A model generated the notes under the pieces. The model did no database searches, was not told where the DNA came from, and saw only the letters and a list, made by a program, of their open reading frames with translations. Shown here piece after piece: positions 25,363-34,314 of a DNA stretch of 64,000 nucleotides (position 1 is its first letter; each line of letters begins with the position of its first letter). The translations under genes were made by a program, and so were the position numbers. Origin of the DNA: CBDEGK01 sp965237855 (GTDB lineage: Bacteria; Pseudomonadota; Gammaproteobacteria; Pseudomonadales; Halieaceae); the NCBI GenBank assembly GCA_965237855.1, contig CBDEGK010000008.1, positions 186,001-250,000 on the forward strand, in the 5' to 3' direction.

Positions 25363-26334
25363 ATGCAATACTTGGAACTACTGGCCTTTTATCATTGGGT
25401 CATTATCGGGGTCGGTTTTTTCCTGTTGGAAATAACCCGCATCGGTGGCATCTCTACGCCGGGCACTATTGTGGCCATCGTGTTGGCGATTGTCACCTAC
25501 ATCTACCCGGACATTCCCTGGTGGGAACAGGTCTGGGCTTTTGTCATGCTCACGGCACTGGGCTCTATTCTCTATTTGCGGCGCAAGCAAGAGGCCGACC
25601 CGCAAGCCGGTGAGATGCTTCTCAGTCCCGATGTGCAGGCCAGCTATCTCAAAGGCTTCACGATTACCCTGAAAGAAGCCCTCGCTGCCGGGGAGAGCAA
25701 GTTACAGGTGAAAGGAAAATTTTGGCGAGTGTACGCCAGTCGCGGCTACCCGGCGGGGGAGATCGTGGAAGTGATGGGCCACAGTGGCGCGGTCTTACAA
25801 CTGGGTGCGCACGAGCAATCCGGGTATGGCATCAGTGCGCGGCACAGTGATTCCGGTGTGCCTTTATCCGATTACCGGCGCGACAAGAAGGTCGAACACG
25901 AATACGGTGAGCCAGATTTCGATTTCTGGGTGCTGTTCCACGCCGCCCTGCAAGCCCACACCAAGTTCTCCCTGTTGCAGGTCTATCACCTGGTCTGCGG
26001 GCTTAGCGGTAAGTCCCTGGCTGAAGCCCGCAGCGGGCTCAATACCCATACGCTGGCGCTGTACGATTCCAAGGAAGAGGGCCAGTACCAGACCTTGGGC
26101 GAGAACCACCACAGTGAACCCCGGGTGTATAACTTCCTGTACGGCGAGGGCAGCTGGTCGAACGCGCGCAACGAGCAATTTGAAGAACAAATGGACCATT
26201 TGGAGGCGGCATTGCAAACACCCTGGGCCGACAAGCTGCGCGGCACGCTGCCACTGGAACTGACAGAAACAGCCCTGCGCATGCTGCGAGACGGCAAATT
26301 GGCCGAGGATGCCGGCACTGACGTCAGCGGCTGA
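25363..26334 (+). CDS. NfeD-like membrane protein with extra C-terminal domain
   Basis: A 323-residue protein. Two to three membrane helices at the N-terminus (HWVIIGVGFFLLEITRIGGI, TIVAIVLAIVTYIYPDIPWW) are of the NfeD type. An OB-fold-like domain follows at about 95-150 (SKLQVKGKFWRVYASRGYPA, GEIVEVMGHSGAVLQL). A further 170 residues rich in His, Glu and aromatic residues have no family I recognise. Canonical NfeD proteins stop after the OB-fold. ATG 25363 is chosen over TTG 25339. Its end overlaps the next gene by 26 bp, so it is coupled to a uracil-DNA-glycosylase-like gene. Confidence 0.65.
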   Translation: MQYLELLAFYHWVIIGVGFFLLEITRIGGISTPGTIVAIVLAIVTYIYPDIPWWEQVWAFVMLTALGSILYLRRKQEADPQAGEMLLSPDVQASYLKGFTITLKEALAAGESKLQVKGKFWRVYASRGYPAGEIVEVMGHSGAVLQLGAHEQSGYGISARHSDSGVPLSDYRRDKKVEHEYGEPDFDFWVLFHAALQAHTKFSLLQVYHLVCGLSGKSLAEARSGLNTHTLALYDSKEEGQYQTLGENHHSEPRVYNFLYGEGSWSNARNEQFEEQMDHLEAALQTPWADKLRGTLPLELTETALRMLRDGKLAEDAGTDVSG

Positions 26335-26935
26335 GTTTGTTGCCAGCCTGGCGGCCGCACCAAAACTCACCAGCGTTTTTAATCCCTGGTGCCAACCGGG
26401 GCTGCAAGCGAATTTGGTGGTTTACCTGCGCACCCTCCATGCTCTGTGTGCTGAAGAAAGAGTCGTACCCATCCTGATTGTGGGAGAGGCATTAGGTTAC
26501 AAAGGTGGTCGTAACACTGGCATCCCCTTTAGCAGCAGTCAGTTATTCGCCGATATCGATCATCCATTTCTGCGCCAGCTGGCACCTCTACTGACACTCA
26601 CCCGTGACGACAGTGAAAACACCGCCACTATTGTCTGGGACTATCTGTGTGCTAAAAAGGCGGTGCCGCTGTTCTGGAATGCCTTTCCTTTTCACCCGCA
26701 CCGCAAGCATCGGCCCAACAGCAACCGCAAACCCACCGCTGGCGAGGTCCGCCGTGGCATCCCTTACCTTCAGCAACTGGCAGAGATCTTCCAGCCAAGC
26801 CAGATCGCGGGGTTGGGTAGGGTAGGGCAACAGGCCGCACAGCAGGCATTTCCCAACAGGGACATTGGTTATATTCGCCACCCGTCTTATGGCGGTAAGC
26901 AGGAGTTCGTTACCGGCATGGATGCCTTGCTGTGA
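26309..26935 (+). CDS. Uracil-DNA glycosylase superfamily protein
   Basis: A 208-residue protein with the UDG-superfamily pattern: PILIVGEALGYKGGRNTGIP (water-activating loop region), WNAFPFHPH in the middle, and RHPSYGG near the C-terminus, where UDGs have the HPSP-type loop. This branch (mostly annotated as uracil-DNA glycosylase family) usually works in base-excision repair. It overlaps the NfeD-like gene upstream and the DUF429 gene downstream (GTGA overlap), forming a three-gene coupled run. Confidence 0.78.
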   Translation: MPALTSAAEFVASLAAAPKLTSVFNPWCQPGLQANLVVYLRTLHALCAEERVVPILIVGEALGYKGGRNTGIPFSSSQLFADIDHPFLRQLAPLLTLTRDDSENTATIVWDYLCAKKAVPLFWNAFPFHPHRKHRPNSNRKPTAGEVRRGIPYLQQLAEIFQPSQIAGLGRVGQQAAQQAFPNRDIGYIRHPSYGGKQEFVTGMDALL

Positions 26936-27645
26936 ACCGGTATCTTGGCATCGACGGGGCCCCGGCCGGTTGGATAGTTATTGCGCTGGATGAGCACGAC
27001 TAGGTTCAGCATCATCTGGTCTCTACCATCAGTGCCGCCCAATCCCTGATAGAAGATGCGGTGGTGGCGCTGATCGACATGCCCATCGGCATTGTCGGAA
27101 ACGGGCCAGATGAGCGACGCGCAGACAGCGCCGCACGGCGCTATCTTGGCAAACGCCGTTCCAGTGTATTCCCCATGCCGTGCCGGGCAGCACTTAGAGA
27201 GACTGACTACCTCACTGCCAGCCTGCTCAATCAGAAACTATCCGGCAGAAAGCTTAGCAAACAGACCTGGAATATCATGCCCAAGATCGCCGAGGTGGAT
27301 GACCTGGTGCGACGCAACCGAAAGTTGCCCCTGCGCGAGTCTCACCCGGAAGTGTGTTTTACGGCGCTCCATGGCGGGGTGCCCATGGCCCACAACAAGA
27401 AAACCCCAGAGGGGCATGGGGAGCGCCTCGGTGTACTCAAGGCACACCTGCCAGACATTGCCCGGGCCTGCGCCGACGTTCGCGCCACGCACCTGAAAAA
27501 AGCCCTCGCCGATGACGACATCCTCGATGCCATGGTGTTGGCGCTGACCGCGCGTCTAGGCAGTAAAGCCGGTTTCAGGTCGCTACCCGAAAATGCGCAG
27601 CGCGACAGCCTCGGCTTGCCGATGGAGATTGTTTATGCGAATTAA
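26932..27645 (+). pseudogene. DUF429 protein interrupted by in-frame TAG
   Basis: From GTG 26932 the frame reads a DUF429 N-terminus (YLGIDGAPAGWIVIALDEHD), then TAG at 27001-27003 (codon 24), then continues in the same frame with VALIDMPIGI, SSVFPMPCRAAL, HPEVCFTALHGGVPM and DAMVLALTARL. These are the usual DUF429 blocks (an RNase-H-like fold found near uracil-DNA glycosylase-like genes). One base change is the only lesion. A shorter protein could start at ATG 27079 inside the fold but would lack the first strand and its Asp. Real nonsense mutation or sequence error cannot be separated here. Confidence 0.8.
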
Positions 27646-27917
27646 AACCGCCCCAGCCGCTGCATTAATTCCCGCCCGCTGCAAATGATCTCGCTGCAGT
27701 TGGCCATATGGGGATGGGTTTCCCAGGGCAGGTAGCCCCGTGGTTCGCCGGTAGCGGCACTGACTACCCAGGAGGCCGCCGCGCGTTTCTCACCGAGAAA
27801 GCCGCCCACCTGGTAAGGTTTCACCCCAACCGCGTCGGCCACTGCGCCATAGGTTGCCTTGATCTGGGTGTCGTCCAAATAGTCGATAATCTTATTTACC
27901 TGGTATTGAATACACAT
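27642..27917 (-). CDS. Small conserved hypothetical protein (paralogue of 61061-61327)
   Basis: A 91-residue soluble protein: N-terminal helix (VNKIIDYLDD), a helix-turn-helix-like stretch (TYGAVADAVGVKPYQVGGFL), then SWVVSAATGEPRGYLPWETHP and a C-terminal helix. It matches block by block the 88-residue protein in the cassette-like region at 61061-61327 (TYNAAAQALGIKPAELKKLL; SWFVNTGAGEPVGYADNEKHP). I know of no function. GGGAGGAACG precedes the ATG. It converges with the DUF429 gene, overlapping by 4 bp. Confidence 0.75.
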   Translation of the reverse strand: MCIQYQVNKIIDYLDDTQIKATYGAVADAVGVKPYQVGGFLGEKRAAASWVVSAATGEPRGYLPWETHPHMANCSEIICSGRELMQRLGRF

Positions 27918-28020
27918 AATCGTTCCTCCCTAAGCAGGGGCCTATGATCCGGATTTGGGGTGGACAGGGGCATGACCGACGCCGCCATTCGATTGGCCGA
28001 TGGCGCCAGCAGAGCTATAC

Positions 28021-28067
28021 GAACTTGGCGCCTTCGGCCCGGTGATTGGCGTCTGCGGCCATCCAGC
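28021..28067 (+). promoter_or_regulatory. Two-box conserved motif upstream of protease gene (copy 2)
   Basis: GAACTTGGCGCC, 12 bp, then TTGGCGTCTGCGG followed by CCATCCAGC; pairs with 16642-16689. It ends 23 bp before the protease start, so it would overlap the promoter or leader. Confidence 0.5.
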
Positions 28068-28090
28068 TTAGAAGCCGGAAAGTCGACAAT

Positions 28091-28825
28091 GTGGCCATGT
28101 ACCCACTCCACCACAGAAACGACCATTTATTTGTCCAGATCGACCGTCAGCTATGGCTGCTCGACACGGGCTCCCCCCATAGCTTTGGCAGGCCATCGGT
28201 GCTGTGCATGAAAGGCAAGGTGTTCCACCTGCCCGATGTACACCAGGAATTGAACGTGGATCAGCTCTGCGCTTACCTGGGTGTGGATTGTGAGGGCTTG
28301 ATCGGCGCCGACATCATCAGCCAATTTGACCTGCTGCTGGATGTGCCGGCGGGCACCATCGACTTTATGCTCGAGCAGGCGGTCTTCAGCGGCCAGGAAA
28401 TACCTATCGCCCACTACCAGGGGGTGCCCGTTATTGAGGCACGCATAGCGGGGCAGTACTACGAAATGTTCTTCGATACCGGCGCTCGTATCTCCTATAT
28501 ACAGGACGAGGGCCTGGTGGACTTTCCCCAGGCGGGTCTTGTGCTCGACTTTTATCACGGCTATGGCGAATACGAGGTGCTGACCCATCACGTGCCAGCG
28601 ATCATCGGCAATCGGCCCTACAATATGCGCTTCGGCCGTCTGCCGGAACTACTCGGCATGGCCGTGTTTTCGCGGGGTCCGAGCGGCATTATTGGCAACG
28701 AGTGGCTCACCGAGCGGCGTGTGGGTTATTTTCCCAGTCGCGGTGTCATCATGATTGACCCGATTTTGGTAGCCGGAATTGGCGTGCCGCAAAGAGGCGA
28801 GGACCAGTCTTATAGTGTTCATTAA
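28091..28825 (+). CDS. Putative two-lobed retropepsin-like aspartic protease
   Basis: A 244-residue protein without signal peptide. It contains two complete retropepsin-like halves. Lobe 1 has LLDTGSPHSFG (Asp 25) and later GLIGADIISQFDLLLDVPAG. Lobe 2 has FFDTGARISYI (Asp 129) and later GIIGNEWLTERRVGYFPSRG. DTG plus a hydrophobic-hydrophobic-G strand is the hallmark of each lobe, so one chain could form the two-aspartate active site as pepsin does. Bacterial pepsin relatives (shewasin type) are longer, and retropepsin-type proteins normally have one lobe. GTG 28091 is preferred (GGAAAG 8 bp upstream); ATG 28097 is also possible. Single gene; activity is inference. Confidence 0.65.
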   Translation: MAMYPLHHRNDHLFVQIDRQLWLLDTGSPHSFGRPSVLCMKGKVFHLPDVHQELNVDQLCAYLGVDCEGLIGADIISQFDLLLDVPAGTIDFMLEQAVFSGQEIPIAHYQGVPVIEARIAGQYYEMFFDTGARISYIQDEGLVDFPQAGLVLDFYHGYGEYEVLTHHVPAIIGNRPYNMRFGRLPELLGMAVFSRGPSGIIGNEWLTERRVGYFPSRGVIMIDPILVAGIGVPQRGEDQSYSVH

Positions 28826-29066
28826 GTTTATGAAACATCTGCTGCAAAGCTTATCAAGGCTAACGAGTCTTCAGGGCCTCACCGAATGAACTAGAGAGGC
28901 AAGTCCAGAACCTGTCTCAGCGCCTTCATCGAGCAGGCACAAAGCGCTGCTCGCTGTTTCGTATAGCCCTGGTCTTTTTGTCGCTGGCCATGGCGGCAAC
29001 GGTGAGGGTTGAGGGCTATATCAGAGTAGAATTGAATATTGGCCCATGAAAGTATAGGAATTGTGT

Positions 29067-30035
29067 ATGCGTAGCGCGCGCTTGAACATGGTTCTCGCTG
29101 GCCTGGCCGGCGCGATGCTTGCCACGGAAGCGCCCGCCGCCCCGGCCGCGGACGAGATTGCTCTTGCGGGCACGTCTGTTTTGGATGGACGCCGCTGGAT
29201 ACACGGCACAAGTGATTGTGCCGTCAACGCAGATCCGGCCATTGATATATACGCACATGATCAAACCACCTATATATTTCGGCAGAACAAGTGCATGACC
29301 TTCGAGGCGCCATTTATGTACCTGCTGGTCGGCGCCAACAAAATAGTGATCTTTGATAGCGGCGCGATTGACGACCAGTCAGCGTTTCCGTTTTATCAGA
29401 CTATTCGGACCGTCCTCGGTGAATCGATCCTGGAGACCAGGGAAATCCTGGTACTGCATTCCCATAGCCATAGCGATCACTACCGGGGCGACGCCCAGCT
29501 AGAGGGCAAGGCCCAGGTCACCCTGGTAAAGACTACGGGTGACGCTGTCAGGCGTTTTTTTGGCTTTGAGGAATGGCCGCAGGGCCAGGCCAACGTTGAA
29601 CTCGGTGGCCGCACATTGATGGTTATTCCCACGCCCGGACATCAAGAGGAAGCCATTGCCCTCTATGACCCCCAGACTCAATGGCTGCTTACCGGAGACA
29701 CCTTGTATCCTGGCTATATTTACGTGAAGAATTGGCAGGACTACAAAAGCAGTATTGCGCGCCTGGCACGCTTTTCAGAGTCGCACGAGGTAAGTGCCAT
29801 TTTGGGCGCGCACATTGAAATGACCCGCGAGCCCGGACACTATTATCCCATCGGCACGACATTCCAACCCGACGAGGCGGCGCTTGAGTTGACGCCCGAC
29901 AGCCTGCGCAAACTGAACAGGGCACTGCAGGCATCCGATGAACAAGAAGAACTGGTCTTCGATGAATTTATCGTCGCGCCAATGAATGTTGTGCAACGAA
30001 CGCTCAGCAATTTCGCCAGGTGGATGACTCAATAA
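29067..30035 (+). CDS. MBL-fold metallo-hydrolase (exported)
   Basis: A 322-residue metallo-beta-lactamase-fold protein. An N-terminal signal peptide (LNMVLAGLAGAMLATEAPAA) suggests a periplasmic location. The metal motif is HSHSHSDHYRGD, followed by TPGHQEEAIALY and LLTGDTLYPGYIYV, with a later His in ILGAHIEMTR. These give the expected two-metal ligand set. The substrate is not clear; quinoprotein-relay or lactonase-type hydrolases share this layout. AGGA lies 8 bp before ATG 29067. It converges with an SDR gene (7-bp overlap). Confidence 0.85.
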   Translation: MRSARLNMVLAGLAGAMLATEAPAAPAADEIALAGTSVLDGRRWIHGTSDCAVNADPAIDIYAHDQTTYIFRQNKCMTFEAPFMYLLVGANKIVIFDSGAIDDQSAFPFYQTIRTVLGESILETREILVLHSHSHSDHYRGDAQLEGKAQVTLVKTTGDAVRRFFGFEEWPQGQANVELGGRTLMVIPTPGHQEEAIALYDPQTQWLLTGDTLYPGYIYVKNWQDYKSSIARLARFSESHEVSAILGAHIEMTREPGHYYPIGTTFQPDEAALELTPDSLRKLNRALQASDEQEELVFDEFIVAPMNVVQRTLSNFARWMTQ

Positions 30036-30784
30036 CTCGCCGTCATACCGCCATCTATTGATAAAGCACTGCCGGTAACGAAGCCCGCCTGCTCAGAAGC
30101 GAGATACAAAATTGCCGCGGCAATTTCCTCCGGCTGTCCCATTCGGTTCAACGGTGAGTATCCCTCCACGGAGCGCAAAATCTTAGCGGGATCCTCGGCG
30201 CTGTCGATATAATCTCGCCGCACCATGTCGGTATCCACGAATCCGGGGCAGACACAGTTGACGCGAATCTCTGGTGCCAGTTCACGGGACAGGGCGCGCG
30301 CCAGCATCAGTACACCACCCTTGGACGCGCAATAGATCGAGTTGTCTTCCATGCCCATAAAACTTGAGTCAGAGCCTACATTGACGATGTTCCCGTGGCT
30401 TTGACGCAGGGCCGGGGCGGCCGCGCGGGTGCAGAAATAGGTGCCCTTGAGATTGATATTCATGGTTGCGTCCCAGACGGCTTCATCGCCGTCCTCGAGC
30501 GGCACGTCGATGGCGATGCCGGCACTGTTAACCAACACATCGAGTCCGCCGAGGGCGTCAACAGCACTGGCAACCACCGCTTCACAACCGGCCACGGTTC
30601 CCACATCACCCGGTGCTGCGATCAAGTGGTCACTGCCGCCCAGCCGCTCAATACCGTCTGCAGTCGATGCCGCGGTTCGTCCATTTACCGCCACGTGGGC
30701 ACCGGCATTGAGAAATGCCTGCGCTGTGGCAAAGCCAATGCCACGACTACTGCCCGTCACCAATATGCGTTTGTTTTCGAACAT
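30029..30784 (-). CDS. Short-chain dehydrogenase/reductase (classical SDR)
   Basis: A 251-residue SDR: TGSSRGIGFATA (cofactor), VNSAGIAID, VGSDSSFMGMEDNSIYCASK with catalytic Ser/Tyr/Lys (YxxxK), NCVCPGFVDTDM and GSALSIDGGM. FabG/3-ketosteroid-type dehydrogenases look like this; the substrate is open. It lies back to back with the sulfatase gene (95 bp apart), so a shared regulatory region is possible. Confidence 0.92.
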   Translation of the reverse strand: MFENKRILVTGSSRGIGFATAQAFLNAGAHVAVNGRTAASTADGIERLGGSDHLIAAPGDVGTVAGCEAVVASAVDALGGLDVLVNSAGIAIDVPLEDGDEAVWDATMNINLKGTYFCTRAAAPALRQSHGNIVNVGSDSSFMGMEDNSIYCASKGGVLMLARALSRELAPEIRVNCVCPGFVDTDMVRRDYIDSAEDPAKILRSVEGYSPLNRMGQPEEIAAAILYLASEQAGFVTGSALSIDGGMTASY

Positions 30785-30879
30785 GCTGAGTGTCTCCCTA
30801 TACGACCGGATTTTATCTTCCCCTGGTTCTGATCTAATCTAGTGATTACTGTGCTATACCCACCTGGAGGGAGATCGCA

Positions 30880-32298
30880 ATGTTGAAGTGTATTCGGATC
30901 ATGAGAGTTACGGTACTGCTGTTGGCGGTGATTGTCTGGCCTGGCACCCTCCAGGCGGCGGCGGGAAATGACAGCAAGCCCAACATCGTACTCGTGCTGA
31001 TGGATAATTTCGGCTACGGCGAAATAGGTGTGTATGGGGGTGGCGTATTACGCGGCGCCCCGACGCCCAATATTGACAGCATTGCGGCTGAGGGATTCCA
31101 GCTAACCAACTTCAATGTCGAAGCGGAGTGTACGCCGTCGCGTACCTCGCTGATGACTGGTCGTTACGGGATTCGTGCCCGGCAACGCCCGGATGGCGGG
31201 CCAACCCGGGGTATCTGGTGGGGCATCACCGCGTGGGAAATTACACTGGCGGAGATGCTGTCCGATACCGGTTACGCGACCGGCATGTTTGGGAAATGGT
31301 ATTTGGGAGACACCGAGGGCCGTTTTCCCACCGACCAGGGTTTCGATGAATGGTATGGCATTCCCAATTCATCGGATCGAGCTTTTTGGCCCGATAGCGA
31401 TAGCTTCCAGAAGGACGCAGGTGTCGAGTTCACTTACATCACCACGGCTAAGCGAGGCGAGACGCCCAAGCAACACGAAGTCTATGGCCGTGCCAAGCGC
31501 GCGACCATCGACCGTGAAATCACAACTCACGCCATCGATTTCATCAAGCGCCAGGCCAAAGCCAAGAAGCCTTTTTTCGCCTATCTGCCCTATACGCAAA
31601 CCCACGAGCCGGTTGACGCCCACCCCGACTTTAAGGGTAAGACTGGAAATGGCAGTTTTGCAGACGTACTGGCGCAAACGGATAGTTATGTCGGTGAGTT
31701 GCTCGATACGATTGATGACCTGGGGCTTAAAGATAACACCATCTTTATCTTCACCTCGGACAATGGACGCGAGGGCATAAAAAGATCCTTCGGATTTACC
31801 GGGCCCTGGCGCGGATCCATGTTTTCTCCCTATGAAGGCTCCCTGCGTGTGCCTTTTCTGATCCGCTATCCGGGGGTAATTCCCGCCCAACAAGTTTCCA
31901 ACGATATGGTCCACCTGATCGATGTGTTCCCCACAATAGCGAATTTTGTCGGCGGTGAGATCCCGCAAGATAGAGTACTCGACGGTGTTGACCAATCGGA
32001 TTTCTTCACCGGAAAGGCGGAGGAATCCGCGCGGGAATCTATGGTCATCTACATCGGCAACATACTTTTTGGTGCCAAATGGCGCAACTGGAAAATTCTC
32101 ACCAAGGAAATCGGTGCCGGCTATGGGATCACGAACATAGCTTATCCATCAGTCTACAATTTGCTGATAGACCCAAAAGAAGAAGAACCCGAGAAATTCT
32201 ACCTTGATGACACCTGGGTAGACGGCCCCCTGTATCGAGTTATGGAAGAGCACCAGGCCTCGATTGAAGCAGATGCGGGTGCGCCTGGCGGGCCCTAG
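30880..32298 (+). CDS. Sulfatase (arylsulfatase-type, exported)
   Basis: A 472-residue type I sulfatase with a signal peptide (LLLAVIVWPGTLQAAA). The formylglycine-forming motif CTPSRTSLMTGR is present (Cys 84). The metal-site segment reads LVLMDNFGYGEIG, with Asn and Glu where many sulfatases have Asp. The motif usually GKWHLG reads GKWYLG (138-143), so the active-site His is Tyr. TSDNGREG is present. Activity may therefore be altered. It is followed 30 bp later by an MFS gene, suggesting that a sulfated compound or its product is taken up. Confidence 0.88.
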   Translation: MLKCIRIMRVTVLLLAVIVWPGTLQAAAGNDSKPNIVLVLMDNFGYGEIGVYGGGVLRGAPTPNIDSIAAEGFQLTNFNVEAECTPSRTSLMTGRYGIRARQRPDGGPTRGIWWGITAWEITLAEMLSDTGYATGMFGKWYLGDTEGRFPTDQGFDEWYGIPNSSDRAFWPDSDSFQKDAGVEFTYITTAKRGETPKQHEVYGRAKRATIDREITTHAIDFIKRQAKAKKPFFAYLPYTQTHEPVDAHPDFKGKTGNGSFADVLAQTDSYVGELLDTIDDLGLKDNTIFIFTSDNGREGIKRSFGFTGPWRGSMFSPYEGSLRVPFLIRYPGVIPAQQVSNDMVHLIDVFPTIANFVGGEIPQDRVLDGVDQSDFFTGKAEESARESMVIYIGNILFGAKWRNWKILTKEIGAGYGITNIAYPSVYNLLIDPKEEEPEKFYLDDTWVDGPLYRVMEEHQASIEADAGAPGGP

Positions 32299-32328
32299 CG
32301 GGAGCAATAAAATACCTAAGTCTTTATC

Positions 32329-33627
32329 GTGAGAGACACGCGCTGGATAGTGCTGGCAATCGTCATAGTTGCCAGCTCTATTGCGTATATCTTGCGTTCC
32401 AACATATCCATCGTCAGCGAGACGATGATGCACGACCTGGGCATGAACGAGTATCAGCTGGGTATGGTGTTTGCCGCCTTCTCCGCGGGCTACGCAATCT
32501 TCCAGTTTCCCGGCGGAATTGTCGGCGATAAATTTGGGCCGCGACGTACCCTGACAATCGCCGCGATCGCGTGGGCCCTGCTGACCATAGTCACCGCGTT
32601 TATTCCCGGTACCGATGTGTTGTCAGTCGGTGCCATCGTTGCGGCGCTCATGGTCACTCGATTTATGTTCGGCGTGGTGCAAGCGCCATTTTTCCCTGTG
32701 GCCATTGGCGGCACCATTGCCAACTGGTTCCCGGTGCGTCAGTGGGGGCTGCCCAACGGCCTGTCGAGTACGGGCCTGACCCTGGGCGCGGCGGCCACTG
32801 CACCGCTGGTGGTCTGGCTGATGGAGTCCTATGGCTGGCGTGGCGCTATGTTGATCACTGCGCCGACGGCGCTGATTGTTGCGGCGGCCTATCACTGGTT
32901 TGTAACGGATGATCCCGGTGATCATCCGCGCATCAGTGCGGCGGAACTCGCGCTCATTAAGTCTGATCGGCCGCCGCCACAAAGCGAGCCGGAGAAGGGC
33001 GTATGGAAACTCGCCTTAAAAGACAAAAACATCCTGTTGATTACCATTAGCAATTTCTGCATGAACTATGTGTTCTTCCTGTTCTTCCATTGGTTCTTTT
33101 TCTACCTGGTCGATGTCAAAGGGTTCGCCGCCACAGACGCGGGAATGTTGACCGCCACCTTGTGGATACTGGGGGCGATTGGTTCGACCGCCGGGGGTAT
33201 AGCCTGCGATGTACTGGTGCACCGTTTGGGTATCCGGCAGGCGACGCGATACATGATTATGCCTGCACTTGTTCTGGCAGCGGTTTTGCTTTGCGTCGGT
33301 GCGGTGTCTGACAATATTGTTGTTGTCATGGTCAGCCTGTGCCTGTGTTTCGGCCTTACCCAGCTCACGGAGGCCCCGTACTGGGTCGCCGTCATGACAG
33401 TGGCCGGACCCCATGCACCAATGGCCACGGGCATACTCAACACCGGCGGCAATCTGCCGGGCATTGTCGGTGGCCTCCTGGTACCGGTACTCGCCGGTCT
33501 GTTCGGTTGGCCCGCCGCCATGATGAGCGGGGGCGTGTTCGCGATCATCGGTGCCTTGCTGTGGCTATTTATCCGCGCCGATGAACCGATGTGCGAACCC
33601 CGCCTTTTAGAGGTTGCTCAAAGTTAA
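32329..33627 (+). CDS. MFS transporter (ACS-like)
   Basis: A 432-residue 12-helix carrier resembling anion:cation symporter-type MFS proteins: GMVFAAFSAGYAIFQFPGGI, VGDKFGPRRTL (motif A), RFMFGVVQAPFFPV, GLPNGLSSTGLTLG. Substrates of the group are organic anions such as sugar acids and aromatic acids. GTG 32329 starts 30 bp after the sulfatase stop, so the pair is probably co-transcribed. It converges with the cytochrome gene six bases later. Confidence 0.85.
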   Translation: MRDTRWIVLAIVIVASSIAYILRSNISIVSETMMHDLGMNEYQLGMVFAAFSAGYAIFQFPGGIVGDKFGPRRTLTIAAIAWALLTIVTAFIPGTDVLSVGAIVAALMVTRFMFGVVQAPFFPVAIGGTIANWFPVRQWGLPNGLSSTGLTLGAAATAPLVVWLMESYGWRGAMLITAPTALIVAAAYHWFVTDDPGDHPRISAAELALIKSDRPPPQSEPEKGVWKLALKDKNILLITISNFCMNYVFFLFFHWFFFYLVDVKGFAATDAGMLTATLWILGAIGSTAGGIACDVLVHRLGIRQATRYMIMPALVLAAVLLCVGAVSDNIVVVMVSLCLCFGLTQLTEAPYWVAVMTVAGPHAPMATGILNTGGNLPGIVGGLLVPVLAGLFGWPAAMMSGGVFAIIGALLWLFIRADEPMCEPRLLEVAQS

Positions 33628-33633
33628 ACCGAA

Positions 33634-34314
33634 TTAGTGACTTTTATACCAACCAACCTCCTTGATGGAGTTCCATGAGGGTAGCTGGTGACAAGAATGG
33701 CAGTCGCTTACGATGGCATTTAGTTGACCAGCGACGGGCCCACACACTTTTTTGAAATGTGAAGTAAAGTGACAGGGGGGCGCCCGGTGACACTGTGAGC
33801 ATGATGACGACGTCGCGGCGGGATGGCGATACTCGGAAATCGCCCAACGCTGCGTTTCGTGGCAGCTATCACACTGCTGACCAAACATGCCGTCATGGGT
33901 GTCCCGCCTCAGATGGCATGTTACGCAGCGCAATTCTGCCTCGGTCACCACGGTGTGCCCAATGCGATCGTGGTTCATTGTCGTCCCAATAGAGCCCGTG
34001 CCCTGGTGCTCTCGATGACAAGCCCTGCAGTCGGGAGCTGCCTTGTGGAATTGCAACTCAGGCCATATCGATAGACGTTCATCCGCTGCGTGGCAAGCCA
34101 GGCACTTGGCGGTCGATGGACCCTTGATGGTGGTGTGGCATGCGCTGCAGTCACCCTCTAAATGACTATGGCCGGTAGACAGTTGCCCCGGGCTGGCTAA
34201 TTTCTGCCATGACATGCCGGCTGCCATCAGGGTGCTGTCATTCTGGCTGAGGGTGATCACAAAAAGGCCGAGTACAAGGACTATTAGCGCTACTCCCGTG
34301 AGGTATCCCTTCAT
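33634..34314 (-). CDS. Seven-haem c-type cytochrome, membrane-anchored
   Basis: A 226-residue protein: N-terminal anchor helix (LTGVALIVLVLGLFVITL), then seven CXXCH haem-binding motifs (CSACH, CLACH, CRACH, CVTCH, CDSCH, CSQCH, CHSCH) within about 160 residues. Haem density is that of cytochrome c3/c7-type electron carriers, exposed to the periplasm. Its ATG overlaps the stop of the cytochrome b-like gene. With the two genes upstream it would form a chain from NAD(P)H through flavin/2Fe-2S and membrane haem to the periplasm. Confidence 0.9.
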   Translation of the reverse strand: MKGYLTGVALIVLVLGLFVITLSQNDSTLMAAGMSWQKLASPGQLSTGHSHLEGDCSACHTTIKGPSTAKCLACHAADERLSIWPELQFHKAAPDCRACHREHQGTGSIGTTMNHDRIGHTVVTEAELRCVTCHLRRDTHDGMFGQQCDSCHETQRWAISEYRHPAATSSSCSQCHRAPPCHFTSHFKKVCGPVAGQLNAIVSDCHSCHQLPSWNSIKEVGWYKSH

